Origin: Fimbriimonas sp.
GTDB lineage: Bacteria > Armatimonadota > Fimbriimonadia > Fimbriimonadales > Fimbriimonadaceae
NCBI GenBank assembly: GCA_031292555.1
Contig: JARLGV010000008.1
Coordinates: forward strand, 1-64,000
DNA length: 64,000 nt
Direction of reading: 5' to 3'
Made by a program: the position numbers and the translations under genes. Below are positions 1 through 9,072 of the stretch, piece by piece; position 1 is the stretch's first letter; each line of letters opens with the position of its first letter. Below the pieces are notes generated by a model, which worked only from the letters and a program-made list of their open reading frames with translations, ran no database searches and was not told where the DNA came from.

Positions 1-792
1 CGTCCGGTGGTCCTGATGTCGGCCGAGATCCTGAAGCGGCCTTCGCTGCGCGACAAGTACGGCGAGAAAGCCAAGCGGTACCTGGCGGCGGCGGATGCCG
101 ACTTCCGCAAGTGGGATACTCGCGGCTGCTGGCGCGACGTACCGAGTGGTGGGCTTTGGGTGGTGCCGGTATTCGGCATCGACAAGACATCCGGGACATG
201 GACTTCGAGCTACGCCAACCGGTTCAAGGACGGCTTCTCCAACCCGGATAACAAGGAGAACCTGATCGCGGAGTGGATGATCGCGATGTTCGATGTCACC
301 GGCAAGCCGGTCTACCGTGACCGGGCTCGCAAGTGGTGGCAAGTCATGAAGTCCCGAATGAAGGCAGGCGTGAACGGCAAATACTACGTGTGGAATTACT
401 GGGAGCCGGCCGGCCCCTGGGACTACAAGCCGGACGGTTCGACCAAGCACTGGGTCGGCGTGCACCCGAATGGTGGCTACTACACCGTCGACGTGAGCTC
501 GATTGTCCTGGCCTACGAGCACCGCTTGGCATTCGATCGGCAGGACATCGACCGTCTGATCGCCACGAACCGCGACTTTATGTGGAACCAGTCCAAGTCC
601 GCCCCTAAGTTCCGCCGCATCGACGGCGGCGAGCCAGACCCTCGCTGGAAAGACTCCCCCGGTGTCCTCTGGTCTGCTCTCATCCCCTACGATCGAACAC
701 TGCGGCAATTGTTCGAAACGTCCCTCAACCCCACAAGCTGGGGTGGCATCTCTGCAACTCCGTGGTATCTGTGGCGGATGCGAGTCAGGTGA
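1..792 (+). CDS. Alpha-helical toroid-like secreted-enzyme fragment, 5' end outside window
   Basis: The reading frame is open to the first base of the window, so this is the C-terminal part (about 263 residues) of a longer protein. Trp/Tyr-rich helical repeats such as KWWQVMKSRM and YYVWNYWEPAGPW, separated by short loops, recall (alpha/alpha)6-barrel glycosidases, lyases and epimerases, but no family signature is decisive. The sugar-enzyme neighbourhood supports a carbohydrate-active role. No catalytic residues can be assigned. A hairpin region follows before the next, convergent gene. Confidence 0.6.
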   Translation, partial: RPVVLMSAEILKRPSLRDKYGEKAKRYLAAADADFRKWDTRGCWRDVPSGGLWVVPVFGIDKTSGTWTSSYANRFKDGFSNPDNKENLIAEWMIAMFDVTGKPVYRDRARKWWQVMKSRMKAGVNGKYYVWNYWEPAGPWDYKPDGSTKHWVGVHPNGGYYTVDVSSIVLAYEHRLAFDRQDIDRLIATNRDFMWNQSKSAPKFRRIDGGEPDPRWKDSPGVLWSALIPYDRTLRQLFETSLNPTSWGGISATPWYLWRMRVR

Positions 793-820
793 GGCAAGAT
801 AGCGAATCCGTTCATTGGGT

Positions 821-873
821 GCGAGCTTGCACAATGGGAGGCACTTGTACAAGCTCGCCTGGCGCAAAGCGCC
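821..873. terminator. Hairpin region between convergent genes
   Basis: Two inverted repeats lie back to back. GCGAGCTTG (821-829) pairs with CAAGCTCGC (850-858), and GGCGC-AAA-GCGCC follows at 861-873. They sit between two convergent genes. No strong T-tract follows, so factor-independent termination is only plausible. Confidence 0.4.
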
Positions 874-916
874 TGAGTCTGGGCGCTCCTTGGCTCGATG
901 GCCTTCGCTGAGATGG

Positions 917-1714
917 CTAGTTCGGCTTCACTGCCAGCCCGCCAATTTGGCTAGGCCCGATGTAAGCGGTTGTTTGGACGCCCGAGATGACTGTCCAATA
1001 TCCGTTTCCGCTTGGACCAGGCGTAAAGGTCGCCGTCCAGTTCCCATTCATCGTATTGAGGGCGTTTGGAATCGTGGCGTAAGTGATGCTACCGTTCTGA
1101 CTGATAACGGCACCGCCAACCACAATCGGGGCGAGCGCGAATGCCTGGTTGTTGACCTGTACCTGATCCCAACCTGTTGTTTGCGGATTGGGCCAGGCCT
1201 TCGGTGGGGTCCCGTTAGGGTAGAGGACAAGTTGCTGTGCAGTTAGGAAGTCGATCGCCATTTGGCGTCCGTTGCTCACCATATCGCCAAAAACCGAAAT
1301 CTGGCAACCAATGCTTTGGATGCGGTCGAGTTGATAGCCGTTAACGCCAAGGTCATGACCTGGCGGCGGCGGAATGTCATTGGGGCTGTCCGATACCCAC
1401 TGGTACACATACTGGTAGTAGGACGACGTTGAGCTCGCGTAGCTATACATCGATCCCCCTCCGGTTTTCATGTCTGCAAGGTAGTCGTTCTCCCCATAGA
1501 ACACGAACGGACCAGTCCCGTAGATCTCTTGCTTAAGGGGACCTGTGTTGATTGTCACCGTCGTCTGCATCCGGGCGCTTCTGCTAGCCCCCGGACCACC
1601 AATGAATCCGAGCAGGCCATCGCCAACCGAGACCAACTTCCAGTGAGCACCGGCAGCGGGCAAGGCTAATGAAAACAAGGCGACGCTTCCGATCAACGGC
1701 AAGAGCTTGTACAT
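917..1714 (-). CDS. Secreted hypothetical protein
   Basis: A 265-residue protein with no family I recognise. The start is set at the ATG at 1714 because AAGGAG lies about 7 nt upstream; a longer TTG-started frame reaches 1735. Residues 1-23 form a signal peptide (MYKLLPLIGSVALFSLALPA, ending near AGA). The mature part is rich in Gly, Ser, Thr, Asn and Tyr, as in surface or extracellular beta-rich proteins, with one Cys and a Pro-rich stretch (DIPPPPGHD). No cell-wall anchor or C-terminal sorting signal is obvious. Confidence 0.6.
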   Translation of the reverse strand: MYKLLPLIGSVALFSLALPAAGAHWKLVSVGDGLLGFIGGPGASRSARMQTTVTINTGPLKQEIYGTGPFVFYGENDYLADMKTGGGSMYSYASSTSSYYQYVYQWVSDSPNDIPPPPGHDLGVNGYQLDRIQSIGCQISVFGDMVSNGRQMAIDFLTAQQLVLYPNGTPPKAWPNPQTTGWDQVQVNNQAFALAPIVVGGAVISQNGSITYATIPNALNTMNGNWTATFTPGPSGNGYWTVISGVQTTAYIGPSQIGGLAVKPN

Positions 1715-2223
1715 ATGCTTTCTCCTTCGTGACAACCTCTGTGGCTAGGTAGTCATCTTTAGTGACGAAGTGCCAGTCTATTAAGTTCGCTTACACAGGG
1801 CATGTCTACGACATAGAAGACGATGTAGTCCTTAGAAGTACTGCTAACTTGAATATACCGACCCAGATATATGTGGGAACCGATGCCGTCCATGACCATG
1901 TGTACATCGCTAAGGCAGTTACCTTTTCAAAATCTAGCCTCTGGAACTCCAAACTGCCGTACGGGCAGAGAACTCCCGGCTTGACGAGAATGCCTTCTGC
2001 AGAGTCGCTATTCTCCTGGATATGAAGCGCCTTCATGATCGAGGCAACTAATTTCTGAAATTGCGACCATATCAAGGGTTTGAAGTGCAGTACAATGATA
2101 GTGTCTGTGGCCGTACTGGGCGTGGAAAGCACAGGGTCAGTCGCCCAAGCAAGGCAATCTGTCGTGTAGATCGACCATTGTCGCCGCTCCCTAGATGCGG
2201 TGTGAACAATCCAAGGAGGATTG
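1715..2223. other. AT-richer intergenic region without convincing gene
   Basis: About 500 bp between divergent secreted hypothetical genes. It is visibly more AT-rich than the flanks. Open frames here have no ribosome site, unusual composition and overlap the signal-peptide region of the next gene antisense, so none is called. The last bases hold the AGGAGGA ribosome site of the gene starting at 2224. Confidence 0.5.
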
Positions 2224-2877
2224 ATGAAACGAATACGTGCTACCGCAGTGATTATCGTAGCCTGCATCTCGGTGCTGGCTGCCGCCCAAAGTGCATCTGT
2301 TGTCAGCATTAGTGCTGTCGGCACTTCTGACCCCCAAACGTTCTGCACGTCGAATAACTTCGCGGACTCAACGTGCGGATCGACTGCAAAGTTCCAGAGC
2401 CTCGAATTCTACATAAACGCCGGATGCGGTGAGAAGTCGGACGGTCTCTACTGGAGTAATGGATCGACGACAGTTCTGGGTAATATATACTGGGTAGTGC
2501 AGTATAATGGGCCTCAGCCGCCAAACGATGCCCTTGTACAGTTACTGATTACATCCGACCTAGTTATGACATGTGATAATGGTGGCCCCGGAAACTATGT
2601 AAACGAACTGGGAGACGAAGTGTGCGGTACTCAGCACATTACGGCGAACGGTTCGTACCACAACCGCAATAAAACAACTAAAATTACGATCTCTGTCCCG
2701 ACGTGGAATCAGGTGTCGCCGGGTGTTTGGCAGGGGACCACGTACTACTACTCCCCGCAACTGACAATTGCGGGCGCCACCGTTGGCCCTCCAACGCCAT
2801 CTAACAACTGCACATGCCAATACACGAAAAACGTAAAGGTCTACAGCGTCAACGGCGTTCTTGTTTCTAACGGATAG
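2224..2877 (+). CDS. Cysteine-containing secreted hypothetical protein
   Basis: A 217-residue protein. A strong AGGAGGA sits just upstream of ATG 2224; the TTG at 2221 is too close to that site. Residues 1-24 are a typical signal peptide (Arg-rich start, VIIVACISVLAAA core). The mature region holds several Cys residues (TFCTSNN, STCGST, AGCGEK, MTCDNG, DEVCGTQ, NNCTCQY) that could form disulfides outside the cell. No catalytic motif or known family recognised. The surrounding DNA is AT-richer than the rest of the region, which could mean a different history. Confidence 0.6.
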   Translation: MKRIRATAVIIVACISVLAAAQSASVVSISAVGTSDPQTFCTSNNFADSTCGSTAKFQSLEFYINAGCGEKSDGLYWSNGSTTVLGNIYWVVQYNGPQPPNDALVQLLITSDLVMTCDNGGPGNYVNELGDEVCGTQHITANGSYHNRNKTTKITISVPTWNQVSPGVWQGTTYYYSPQLTIAGATVGPPTPSNNCTCQYTKNVKVYSVNGVLVSNG

Positions 2878-3404
2878 GCCGTCACTTATAGTGGCTGCAG
2901 CAGTCATGCAGTGGCAGCCATCGGCAGTAGCTTGCTCGGCTAGGTGCCAAACGAAGAGGGTAACAGCTCCTGGTTTGCACCTAGCCCGATGGCATGGGTT
3001 TCGGAGTGCCAGAGCCTGGTCCGCTCAACCTCCAGAATATAGTCGCTTTAGCGGCAAAACCTTGCACAAAGCTCGGTTTAGTGTTGAAGTTGCACCTCTC
3101 ACTAAGGGGAGTATCTACTGTTGCTTGTTCGGCCACCAGACAGCGACAGACTTGGAGATCATGTCTGCAGCCTTGTATTTTTGTATGGCAACGTGCGGAG
3201 CGGGCAGGCCACCCACCTGACAAAGAAGTCACGGCAAGTCTTGTTGACTCCAGTCTATTCTTGATACCAATCTATTCTCCCACAGAGGTCCTCGTCGCTC
3301 AAGTGCAACGAGACCAGATTCCCAAAGACGCAATAGACCATCAGTCCCCTTCCGCCACTCGAGATTGTGCTGGCATCGGGGATTGATCCGCGGGGCGGGA
3401 AAGC
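2878..3404. other. Gene-poor stretch upstream of a regulator remnant
   Basis: About 530 bp with only short overlapping frames on both strands, none with a credible start or domain. It lies between the Cys-containing protein and the LacI-type remnant, so it may contain decayed parts of that regulator, but I could not read any LacI motif in it. Confidence 0.4.
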
Positions 3405-3611
3405 GTGCGTTCGGCGATCGAGACCCTGGTTGAAACTGCCCAGGATTTGGAGGGATTCGGAAGGCACGCCGTGGAACTGCTGCTGGATCGAATTGCCGGC
3501 GAAGCCCCCGAGACTCCTCGGCACGTCCTGCTTGACGCGCCGTTGCTCGTGCGGCACTCTATAGCGGCCCCGAACACCAACCTCTTCGAATCGGGCGCGC
3601 TGAGCGCTTAG
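3405..3611 (+). pseudogene. LacI-family regulator C-terminal remnant
   Basis: The frame reads GRHAVELLLDRIAGEAPETP followed by RHVLLDAPLLVRHSIAAP, which matches the end of LacI/GalR regulators, where a helix and ERI/DRI-G motif lead into a strand and the terminal L-x-V-R-x-S motif. The N-terminal HTH and most of the sugar-binding domain are absent upstream, so it is a decayed gene. It ends at the convergent GH29 gene, overlapping it by 4 bp, and may once have controlled a neighbouring sugar locus. Confidence 0.65.
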
Positions 3612-5326
3612 TTCTCGAAGAGGCGGAATTCGTTGATCGTAGGGCCGTTCGTCGATTCGGTCACGTTCAGTCGCACGCGCTGGGCGGTCACTGGCGCGAA
3701 CCTCACGTTCACCCGTGCCGGCATGTCAGCTCCTTGGTAACAAGGCTTCCACCCCGTGCCGGTCCAGTATTCGATTCGGTATTTCCGAACACGATGGAGT
3801 TCGGCGTAGGCTTGATCGATCCAAGCCCGGCGGAACGCCTTCGGCTTGCCGAAATCGACTTCGAGCCAAGCCGAACGGGTTGCATCGTCGGTTGCCCATC
3901 GGGTGTCGAGGCGTCCGTCAACCGCTTTGTCTGGGCCGTACTCCGCCGATGCGTGGTAGACGTTGGAGGCGGTTGCTTTGGCCCCAAAGGTAAGGGAGGC
4001 CGATGCGGGTACCACAAGATCAGGCATACCGATCGCACTTCGGTCCAGCGTCAGGGCAACGATCGTGTCCATCGGCTTTCGGTCTTTCGCGGGAATGAAC
4101 AACTGAATACCACGCTTGTCGGCCTTGACTCGGACCGAGCCTCCGGTCAGGACTCGAGCCTTGACAATGGCGGAAGGCAGAGGCGGGAGGCGGAGGGGAT
4201 CTTCTTCCCAATTGCGGATATGGAGGTAGATCTGCTTTCCGGATCGGGTGGACGAACCGTACTCGCCGGGTCTGTACGGGCCACCCCGAGTTCGATAGAT
4301 GCTCTCGCCGGCGGTCCGCATCCATTGACCGATCTGGCGGAGCCGTTCCACCTGTTCGGGAGCGATGACTCCCTCGGGCGTCGGACCGACGTCGAGCAGC
4401 ACGTTGCCGTCTCCGCCCGCGCACTTGACCAGCATCTCGATGAGGCTATCCAACGGCTTGACGCCATCTTTCTTGCCGGCCCATGACCATTGGCCGATGC
4501 GGGAGATCGTCATACACGATTCCCAGGGTTTCTGGTCGTTGTATCCTCCAATCCACTGTTCGGGAGTGAAATAGTCAGCGTTTGGACCAACCGTCCTTGG
4601 ATCGCCGGCATTGGTGTTCGGGCCCAGATCTAGGCGATTGTCGATTATGATGCCGGGTTGGAGCTTCTTGACGAGTGCATAGGTTCCCTCTTGATCCCAC
4701 GGCACCGTTCCGCCGTCGTAATCGAACCAAAGCAGATCGATCCTGCCGTATTGGGTGAGCAGTTCCCGAATCTCTCCCTGCATCCGCTTAACGAAGGCAG
4801 TGTTGTTCGCGTTCCGGCAGTCGGGGTCCTTCCAGTCCATCGGAGAGAAGTACCAGCCGATCTTCATCCCCGCCCGGTGAGCCGCCGCCGCCAACTCGCC
4901 GCACACGTCCCGGTGGAACGGGGTGTGCATGATGTTGTAGTCGGATACCTTAGAGTTCCAGAGCAGGAACCCGTCGCAGTGCTTTGCGGTCAGCACCATG
5001 TACTTCATGCCGGCTGACTTGGCGATGCGAACCCATTCGTCCGCATTGAACTTGACGGGGTCGAACCGCTTATAGAGGTTGTCGTACTCCGCTGCCGGAA
5101 TCGGCCCGTTGTTCGGACACTTCGGGTTGGTGTTGGCACGTGACCAACTGATCTCCGCCTCCTTGAGGCTAACCGGCCCCCAATGGATGAACATGCCGAA
5201 CCGTCCCTCCCCCCACCACCGAAGTCGCGGCGGGTACGGTTTCTGGGCAAACAGGGAAGATGAAATCAGTGCCGAAAGAAGCAGGGCCGAAACCCCGCGA
5301 ACAAGACTCAAACCGAACGGTTTCAC
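3608..5326 (-). CDS. GH29 alpha-L-fucosidase with C-terminal F5/8 type C domain
   Basis: A 572-residue exported enzyme that should release alpha-L-fucose from plant or other glycans. A GTG start at 5326 has AGGTGG 5 nt upstream; residues 1-27 are a signal peptide. The GH29 barrel starts at about 33 with WWGEGRFGMFIHWGP, followed by LTAKHCDGF (112-120) and LLWFDYDGG (198-206), where D202 is the expected nucleophile. From about 435 to the end is a discoidin-like (F5/8C, CBM32-type) domain with KAVDGRLDTRWATDD and a terminal INEFRLFEN. Such domains bind galactose or related sugars. GH29 acid/base residues vary and cannot be assigned by eye. Confidence 0.93.
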   Translation of the reverse strand: MKPFGLSLVRGVSALLLSALISSSLFAQKPYPPRLRWWGEGRFGMFIHWGPVSLKEAEISWSRANTNPKCPNNGPIPAAEYDNLYKRFDPVKFNADEWVRIAKSAGMKYMVLTAKHCDGFLLWNSKVSDYNIMHTPFHRDVCGELAAAAHRAGMKIGWYFSPMDWKDPDCRNANNTAFVKRMQGEIRELLTQYGRIDLLWFDYDGGTVPWDQEGTYALVKKLQPGIIIDNRLDLGPNTNAGDPRTVGPNADYFTPEQWIGGYNDQKPWESCMTISRIGQWSWAGKKDGVKPLDSLIEMLVKCAGGDGNVLLDVGPTPEGVIAPEQVERLRQIGQWMRTAGESIYRTRGGPYRPGEYGSSTRSGKQIYLHIRNWEEDPLRLPPLPSAIVKARVLTGGSVRVKADKRGIQLFIPAKDRKPMDTIVALTLDRSAIGMPDLVVPASASLTFGAKATASNVYHASAEYGPDKAVDGRLDTRWATDDATRSAWLEVDFGKPKAFRRAWIDQAYAELHRVRKYRIEYWTGTGWKPCYQGADMPARVNVRFAPVTAQRVRLNVTESTNGPTINEFRLFEN

Positions 5327-5690
5327 GGTGCCACCTACACGATCATTCTAGCCGTTTGAGGCGGCACGCGGTCGACACGATCGGGCTCTCGGCACACGGT
5401 TTGGCTCGTAGCGTGACACCCATGAGGACCACCAGAGCCCCATTCTCGTCCCTCCGAGCTCGGCGGGGCGAGATGCCATAGGCAGAGAGGGGGCAAATCC
5501 GAAACTATAAGAGTCCGATTCAGCTAACGGAACTTCCGGGGATATGGACTTTTGGCGTATCACGGCTTTCCCCCTTTCAGTCGCTTCGCGACATCTTCCC
5601 CTCGGCGGGGGAAGAATGGGCGCGCGGCGAACCGAGGACGCAGCATACGGATCGGCTCGTATGGTGGCGCCAACGAGGTGCACCTAATCT
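5327..5690. repeat. Intergenic region with a double-hairpin repeat
   Basis: This 364 bp stretch has no gene. It contains two adjacent stem-loops: GTCGC-TTC-GCGAC (5580-5592) and CTTCCCC-TCGGC(G)-GGGGAAG (5595-5614). The pair recalls small interspersed repeats seen in many bacterial intergenic regions. It lies downstream of the DinB-family gene and could also act as its terminator. Confidence 0.45.
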
Positions 5691-6239
5691 CTACCGGATG
5701 CCTTCGGCTACCATTTGGCGGACCTGGGCGTAGATCTCGTTCGGGAAGGGCGCGGTGTACGGCTCGGTTCCGTCGTAGCCTAGGGCGAAGTAGGATTCGC
5801 TTAACTGGCCGTGCTTGTAGATCGCGTTTTGGATCATGTGGAGGATGAAGAATCGGACGTTCATCTCATTCTGATCGCCGCCGAACTGACTGCGGGGTTC
5901 GTCAAGCTGCGCGGGGGAGAGTGAGCGAAGCAACTGCCGCCAGTTCTCGATCTCTTGCTTGAACTGCTCGAGAAACACCTCGGGATTCTCGGACGGCTCG
6001 GCGACATCGGCGTGCTTGGTCGTGTCGGGCTGGTTGATGTGCTGCCGGTCGCACATGAGCCACTGCCAGGCATGGACCGCCACCGTCTTTGGTGTCGGCG
6101 CCGCTTGATCCGGCGACCAGTCCCAATGCTCGGGCTTCATCGACGTCAATTCATGATGCATCGCTTCCAAATGCATGATCAGCAGAAACTCATACGACTC
6201 CGGTTCGGTGCGAAAAGCGAGGTCCATGGTGAAATCCAA
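5691..6239 (-). CDS. DinB-family protein
   Basis: A 182-residue protein of the DinB/YfiT four-helix-bundle superfamily, whose members bind a metal through three histidines; many are thiol-dependent transferases of unknown substrate. Candidate ligands are among H28/H29, H56 (TVAVHAWQWL) and the His in AIYKHGQLSESYF, the typical late motif. No signal peptide, so cytoplasmic. It stands alone between two exported glycosidases, so the context says little about its substrate. The start could be the first or fifth residue (both Met). Confidence 0.8.
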   Translation of the reverse strand: MDFTMDLAFRTEPESYEFLLIMHLEAMHHELTSMKPEHWDWSPDQAAPTPKTVAVHAWQWLMCDRQHINQPDTTKHADVAEPSENPEVFLEQFKQEIENWRQLLRSLSPAQLDEPRSQFGGDQNEMNVRFFILHMIQNAIYKHGQLSESYFALGYDGTEPYTAPFPNEIYAQVRQMVAEGIR

Positions 6240-6565
6240 TTATAGGGCACATAGCCACTGGGGGAACTAGTAACGCGGTAAGCCCCCGTAATGCGAGGCT
6301 CCGTGCCTCGCATTACAGATCGGTACGCCCTACGACCGATCTGGCTGGGCATAGGCCCGTCGTGGAGGCCCATTTCGTTGGCGCTGACGGTCGTTTGGAG
6401 CGAGACACGCAGCAGGGGCCGGTACTCGACCTTTGCGCGACTGGCCGGCCCGCGTTACGAACTCTCTGGCTTGTCTTGGGTCCTCCATTAGTGCCCGATT
6501 CGTTCTCACGTTGCGTGTTATGCGAGGCACGGAACCTCGCGCTACGGAGAAGGGGGGAGGCTGCG
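6240..6565. repeat. Intergenic palindromic elements
   Basis: No gene is supported in this 326 bp gap. It holds a perfect hairpin at 6288-6316, with 12 bp arms (GTAATGCGAGGC / GCCTCGCATTAC) around a 5 nt loop. A related element at 6521-6547 (GCGAGG-CACGGAA-CCTCGC followed by GCTACGG) recurs identically over 25 bp at 17825-17849. They look like a dispersed REP-type repeat family. Confidence 0.65.
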
Positions 6566-8989
6566 TTACTGGATAGTAACCGTGGATACGGATCGGGCGG
6601 GGAACCTGAGTGCGGTTGTCGTGCGGAAGGGCATGACAGACAACCGAGGGTGAATTCGCGCCGGGTGGGCAGCATCGTTGACGGCGTCAAGCGGGCTGGC
6701 CAAGATCTCAATCCGGATGCTTCGGTGGGAAAACTCCAAGCCAGAGATCTGGACAGCGGAAACGTCCCGGTCGGTTGGATTGACGACCTTCAGGACGATG
6801 GTTCGGCCGTTGCGGCTTCGCGAGGCCGATACGTCGAGTCTAGAAGCATTTCCCGACTTCGTCGCTTCGACCTCCACCGGCTGAAACACATGAGAGTACA
6901 TCTTCGTGACGTAACCGGGCGGCTGGAGCCAAACGTGAGACGGGTTGAGAAACAGCAAGCCCTGATCCCATCCGTTGTCATTCTGCCCGTCCGGCTGAAG
7001 GCAATTCGCGCTCGTCACGACGGGAATGCGGCCGTCGCGTTCGAAGGCGTCGATCGCGATGGCGTTGGCCAAGGCCCTGCGCATGCCGTGGTTGTTCGCG
7101 TTTAGCTCGAATACGACCACCTTGAACGACGCGCCGTCGGCGATCTTGGTGAGGGCATCGACATACGATAGCGTGGCTGCCAAGCTGGAATCCGGCATCG
7201 GTCCTTCGGTGCCGACGTGAACGTCGAACCAGACCTTCTGGCGATGCGTCTTCGCGAACTTCAGAATCTCGCGATGAGCCGCCAACGACGTAATGCCCGA
7301 TCCGGCGCCCGTCAAGTGTTCGGGATCGTTGATCGGATCGGCGTAACACAGGTCGCCTACGACGAGAACGATATGAGGATCGCGCGCCCAGATCGCCTCC
7401 GCCAGCTTCTCAAACTTCCGAGCATAGGCGTCGTCGATTCGCTCCTCATTCCCCAGTTCCATCGCTGCCAGGCGAAACGGCTTCGGATGCCCATCGCCAG
7501 CGCGTCGCTTTCCCCATCCGGACGTGGTAGGTCCGTTCACGTACTCGACGAAATCCGCCAGGTCCTGCGGAGTCTCGTCCATGTTAAGCGTCGGAATCGC
7601 TTGGAACCCGGCTGCTTCGCAGAGGTTCAAGAAGTCCACGATGCCCCAGCCATTCGTCGAACACGGATACCAAAGGCCGCGGTAAGGTTGGCGGAGGTCG
7701 CGCGGGCCGATCATCTTCTTCCAGCGGTATTCCGGACTAAGGATCATCGAGCCGCCGTACCGGAGCATGGTTAGGCCCTGACCGATCAGTCCCTGCACGA
7801 CGTCCTTCCGCACCGGCAGGCCCTTGAATCGACCCCAAGGGCCGGGTTCCAGCCGCACGTAACCGAGATCGACCGCCCCTGGCCGGTCGAGCAGAATCTG
7901 AAACCGGCCGTTTGGAGTCGAAGCGGCGGGAACAAGCGAGAATCGGAGTCGCCTCCATCCACCTGGCACAAGGCTGACCTTGGATTTGGCGAGCGTCGCT
8001 CTGCCGTCCGAGTCGATAGCGCGGAGCACGATGCGGGCGTTTGATTGGGAGCGTGCCCAAAGGACTCCTTCGTAGGGTTTGCCAGCTTGAAACGCCATCC
8101 CCTGTCCGTTCAAACCCCGATTCTCGATGCCGGCTGCTCCCGTACCGCCGCCATATGTGATCCTCTGGCTTTGACGACCCAGGAATGGCGACGCCCGATT
8201 CAGACTCAGTTCAAAGCGGGACCGGCCGCCAGTCACCGGCCTCCACATCCCGCTTACCTCCGCTTGCGCGTCCGCGTCGGATCGGAACGGCACGTCTTGG
8301 CGGTTGTCGTTCCGATCAACCCACATCAGCCGGTATCGCGCATCGGATTGAAACTGCCGCAAACCGAACGTTCCGGAAAGGAGCGGATGGTCCCGATCCA
8401 CAAAGTCGATAACCCGGGCGCCGTTCACGAAGACTTCAATACGGGGTCCGGTCATCTTCGCATAGAGGGTGACCCAACGCCCGATCGGGATTTGCCACCG
8501 GACGTCCTGGATCGGTTCCCAGTTTTGCCGATGCCGGCCGAGCCGAACCGCCTGCTCCTTCACATTCAGGGCGATCTCGTATCCGTCGAACGCGTCGACA
8601 CCCCGGCCAGGATTAGCGACGCGAACGATGAGTCCGGCGTTGGTCACGTTCCGGTCCGCGAACACATCCACTCCGATCTTGCCGTCCAACAATGCAGGCT
8701 GTTCGCTCACCAACCGGTCTCCAGCCGAACCGGAGACGCTCAATTGACCGTTTGTAGCCTGCCAATTCCCGCCGAATGTCCGGAACCCGGACGGAGCCAT
8801 TTGGGCCGGCTCTTGGAAGCTCTCGCCAAACACCATTTGGCTGTAGATCCCGCCGTAGACCTCGTGGTTCACATCCTCGAGACACGCCCCTGTCAGGAAC
8901 CGCGAAACCTCATGTAGGACCCGGCCAGGGTGCACCATGATCGAAGCCTGCGACTGCATATGAACGGCGAGCAAGAGGGAAAGCAGCAT
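6566..8989 (-). CDS. GH51-type alpha-L-arabinofuranosidase
   Basis: An 807-residue retaining glycosidase predicted to remove terminal alpha-L-arabinofuranosyl groups from arabinan or arabinoxylan. A short signal peptide (1-15) is followed by the GH51 opening ISRFLTG-like motif (VSRFLTGACLEDVNHEVYGG, 28-47). A concanavalin-like insert follows (about 70-235) and a second beta-sandwich (about 245-385). In the barrel, MELGNEE carries the acid/base E515 and VVVFELN the nucleophile E628. The C-terminal beta-sandwich is typical of the family. Start ATG 8989 has AGGA upstream. It is monocistronic by spacing. Confidence 0.92.
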   Translation of the reverse strand: MLLSLLLAVHMQSQASIMVHPGRVLHEVSRFLTGACLEDVNHEVYGGIYSQMVFGESFQEPAQMAPSGFRTFGGNWQATNGQLSVSGSAGDRLVSEQPALLDGKIGVDVFADRNVTNAGLIVRVANPGRGVDAFDGYEIALNVKEQAVRLGRHRQNWEPIQDVRWQIPIGRWVTLYAKMTGPRIEVFVNGARVIDFVDRDHPLLSGTFGLRQFQSDARYRLMWVDRNDNRQDVPFRSDADAQAEVSGMWRPVTGGRSRFELSLNRASPFLGRQSQRITYGGGTGAAGIENRGLNGQGMAFQAGKPYEGVLWARSQSNARIVLRAIDSDGRATLAKSKVSLVPGGWRRLRFSLVPAASTPNGRFQILLDRPGAVDLGYVRLEPGPWGRFKGLPVRKDVVQGLIGQGLTMLRYGGSMILSPEYRWKKMIGPRDLRQPYRGLWYPCSTNGWGIVDFLNLCEAAGFQAIPTLNMDETPQDLADFVEYVNGPTTSGWGKRRAGDGHPKPFRLAAMELGNEERIDDAYARKFEKLAEAIWARDPHIVLVVGDLCYADPINDPEHLTGAGSGITSLAAHREILKFAKTHRQKVWFDVHVGTEGPMPDSSLAATLSYVDALTKIADGASFKVVVFELNANNHGMRRALANAIAIDAFERDGRIPVVTSANCLQPDGQNDNGWDQGLLFLNPSHVWLQPPGYVTKMYSHVFQPVEVEATKSGNASRLDVSASRSRNGRTIVLKVVNPTDRDVSAVQISGLEFSHRSIRIEILASPLDAVNDAAHPARIHPRLSVMPFRTTTALRFPARSVSTVTIQ

Positions 8990-9072
8990 ATCGGTGTCCT
9001 GCGACTATGTTAGCGGCACGGCGCAATAGCGGGGCTCTGGCCTTTGACGAGATGCGTGCTCCAAGCCCGACA

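Noticed and set aside
1806-2348. 180-residue minus-strand frame
   Set aside because: Runs antisense over the ribosome site and signal peptide of the gene at 2224; no ribosome site of its own.
3734-4486. 250-residue plus-strand frame
   Set aside because: Antisense to the GH29 gene, which has intact catalytic motifs.
8045-8917. 290-residue plus-strand frame
   Set aside because: It lies antisense within the clear GH51 gene and its sequence has no recognisable domain.
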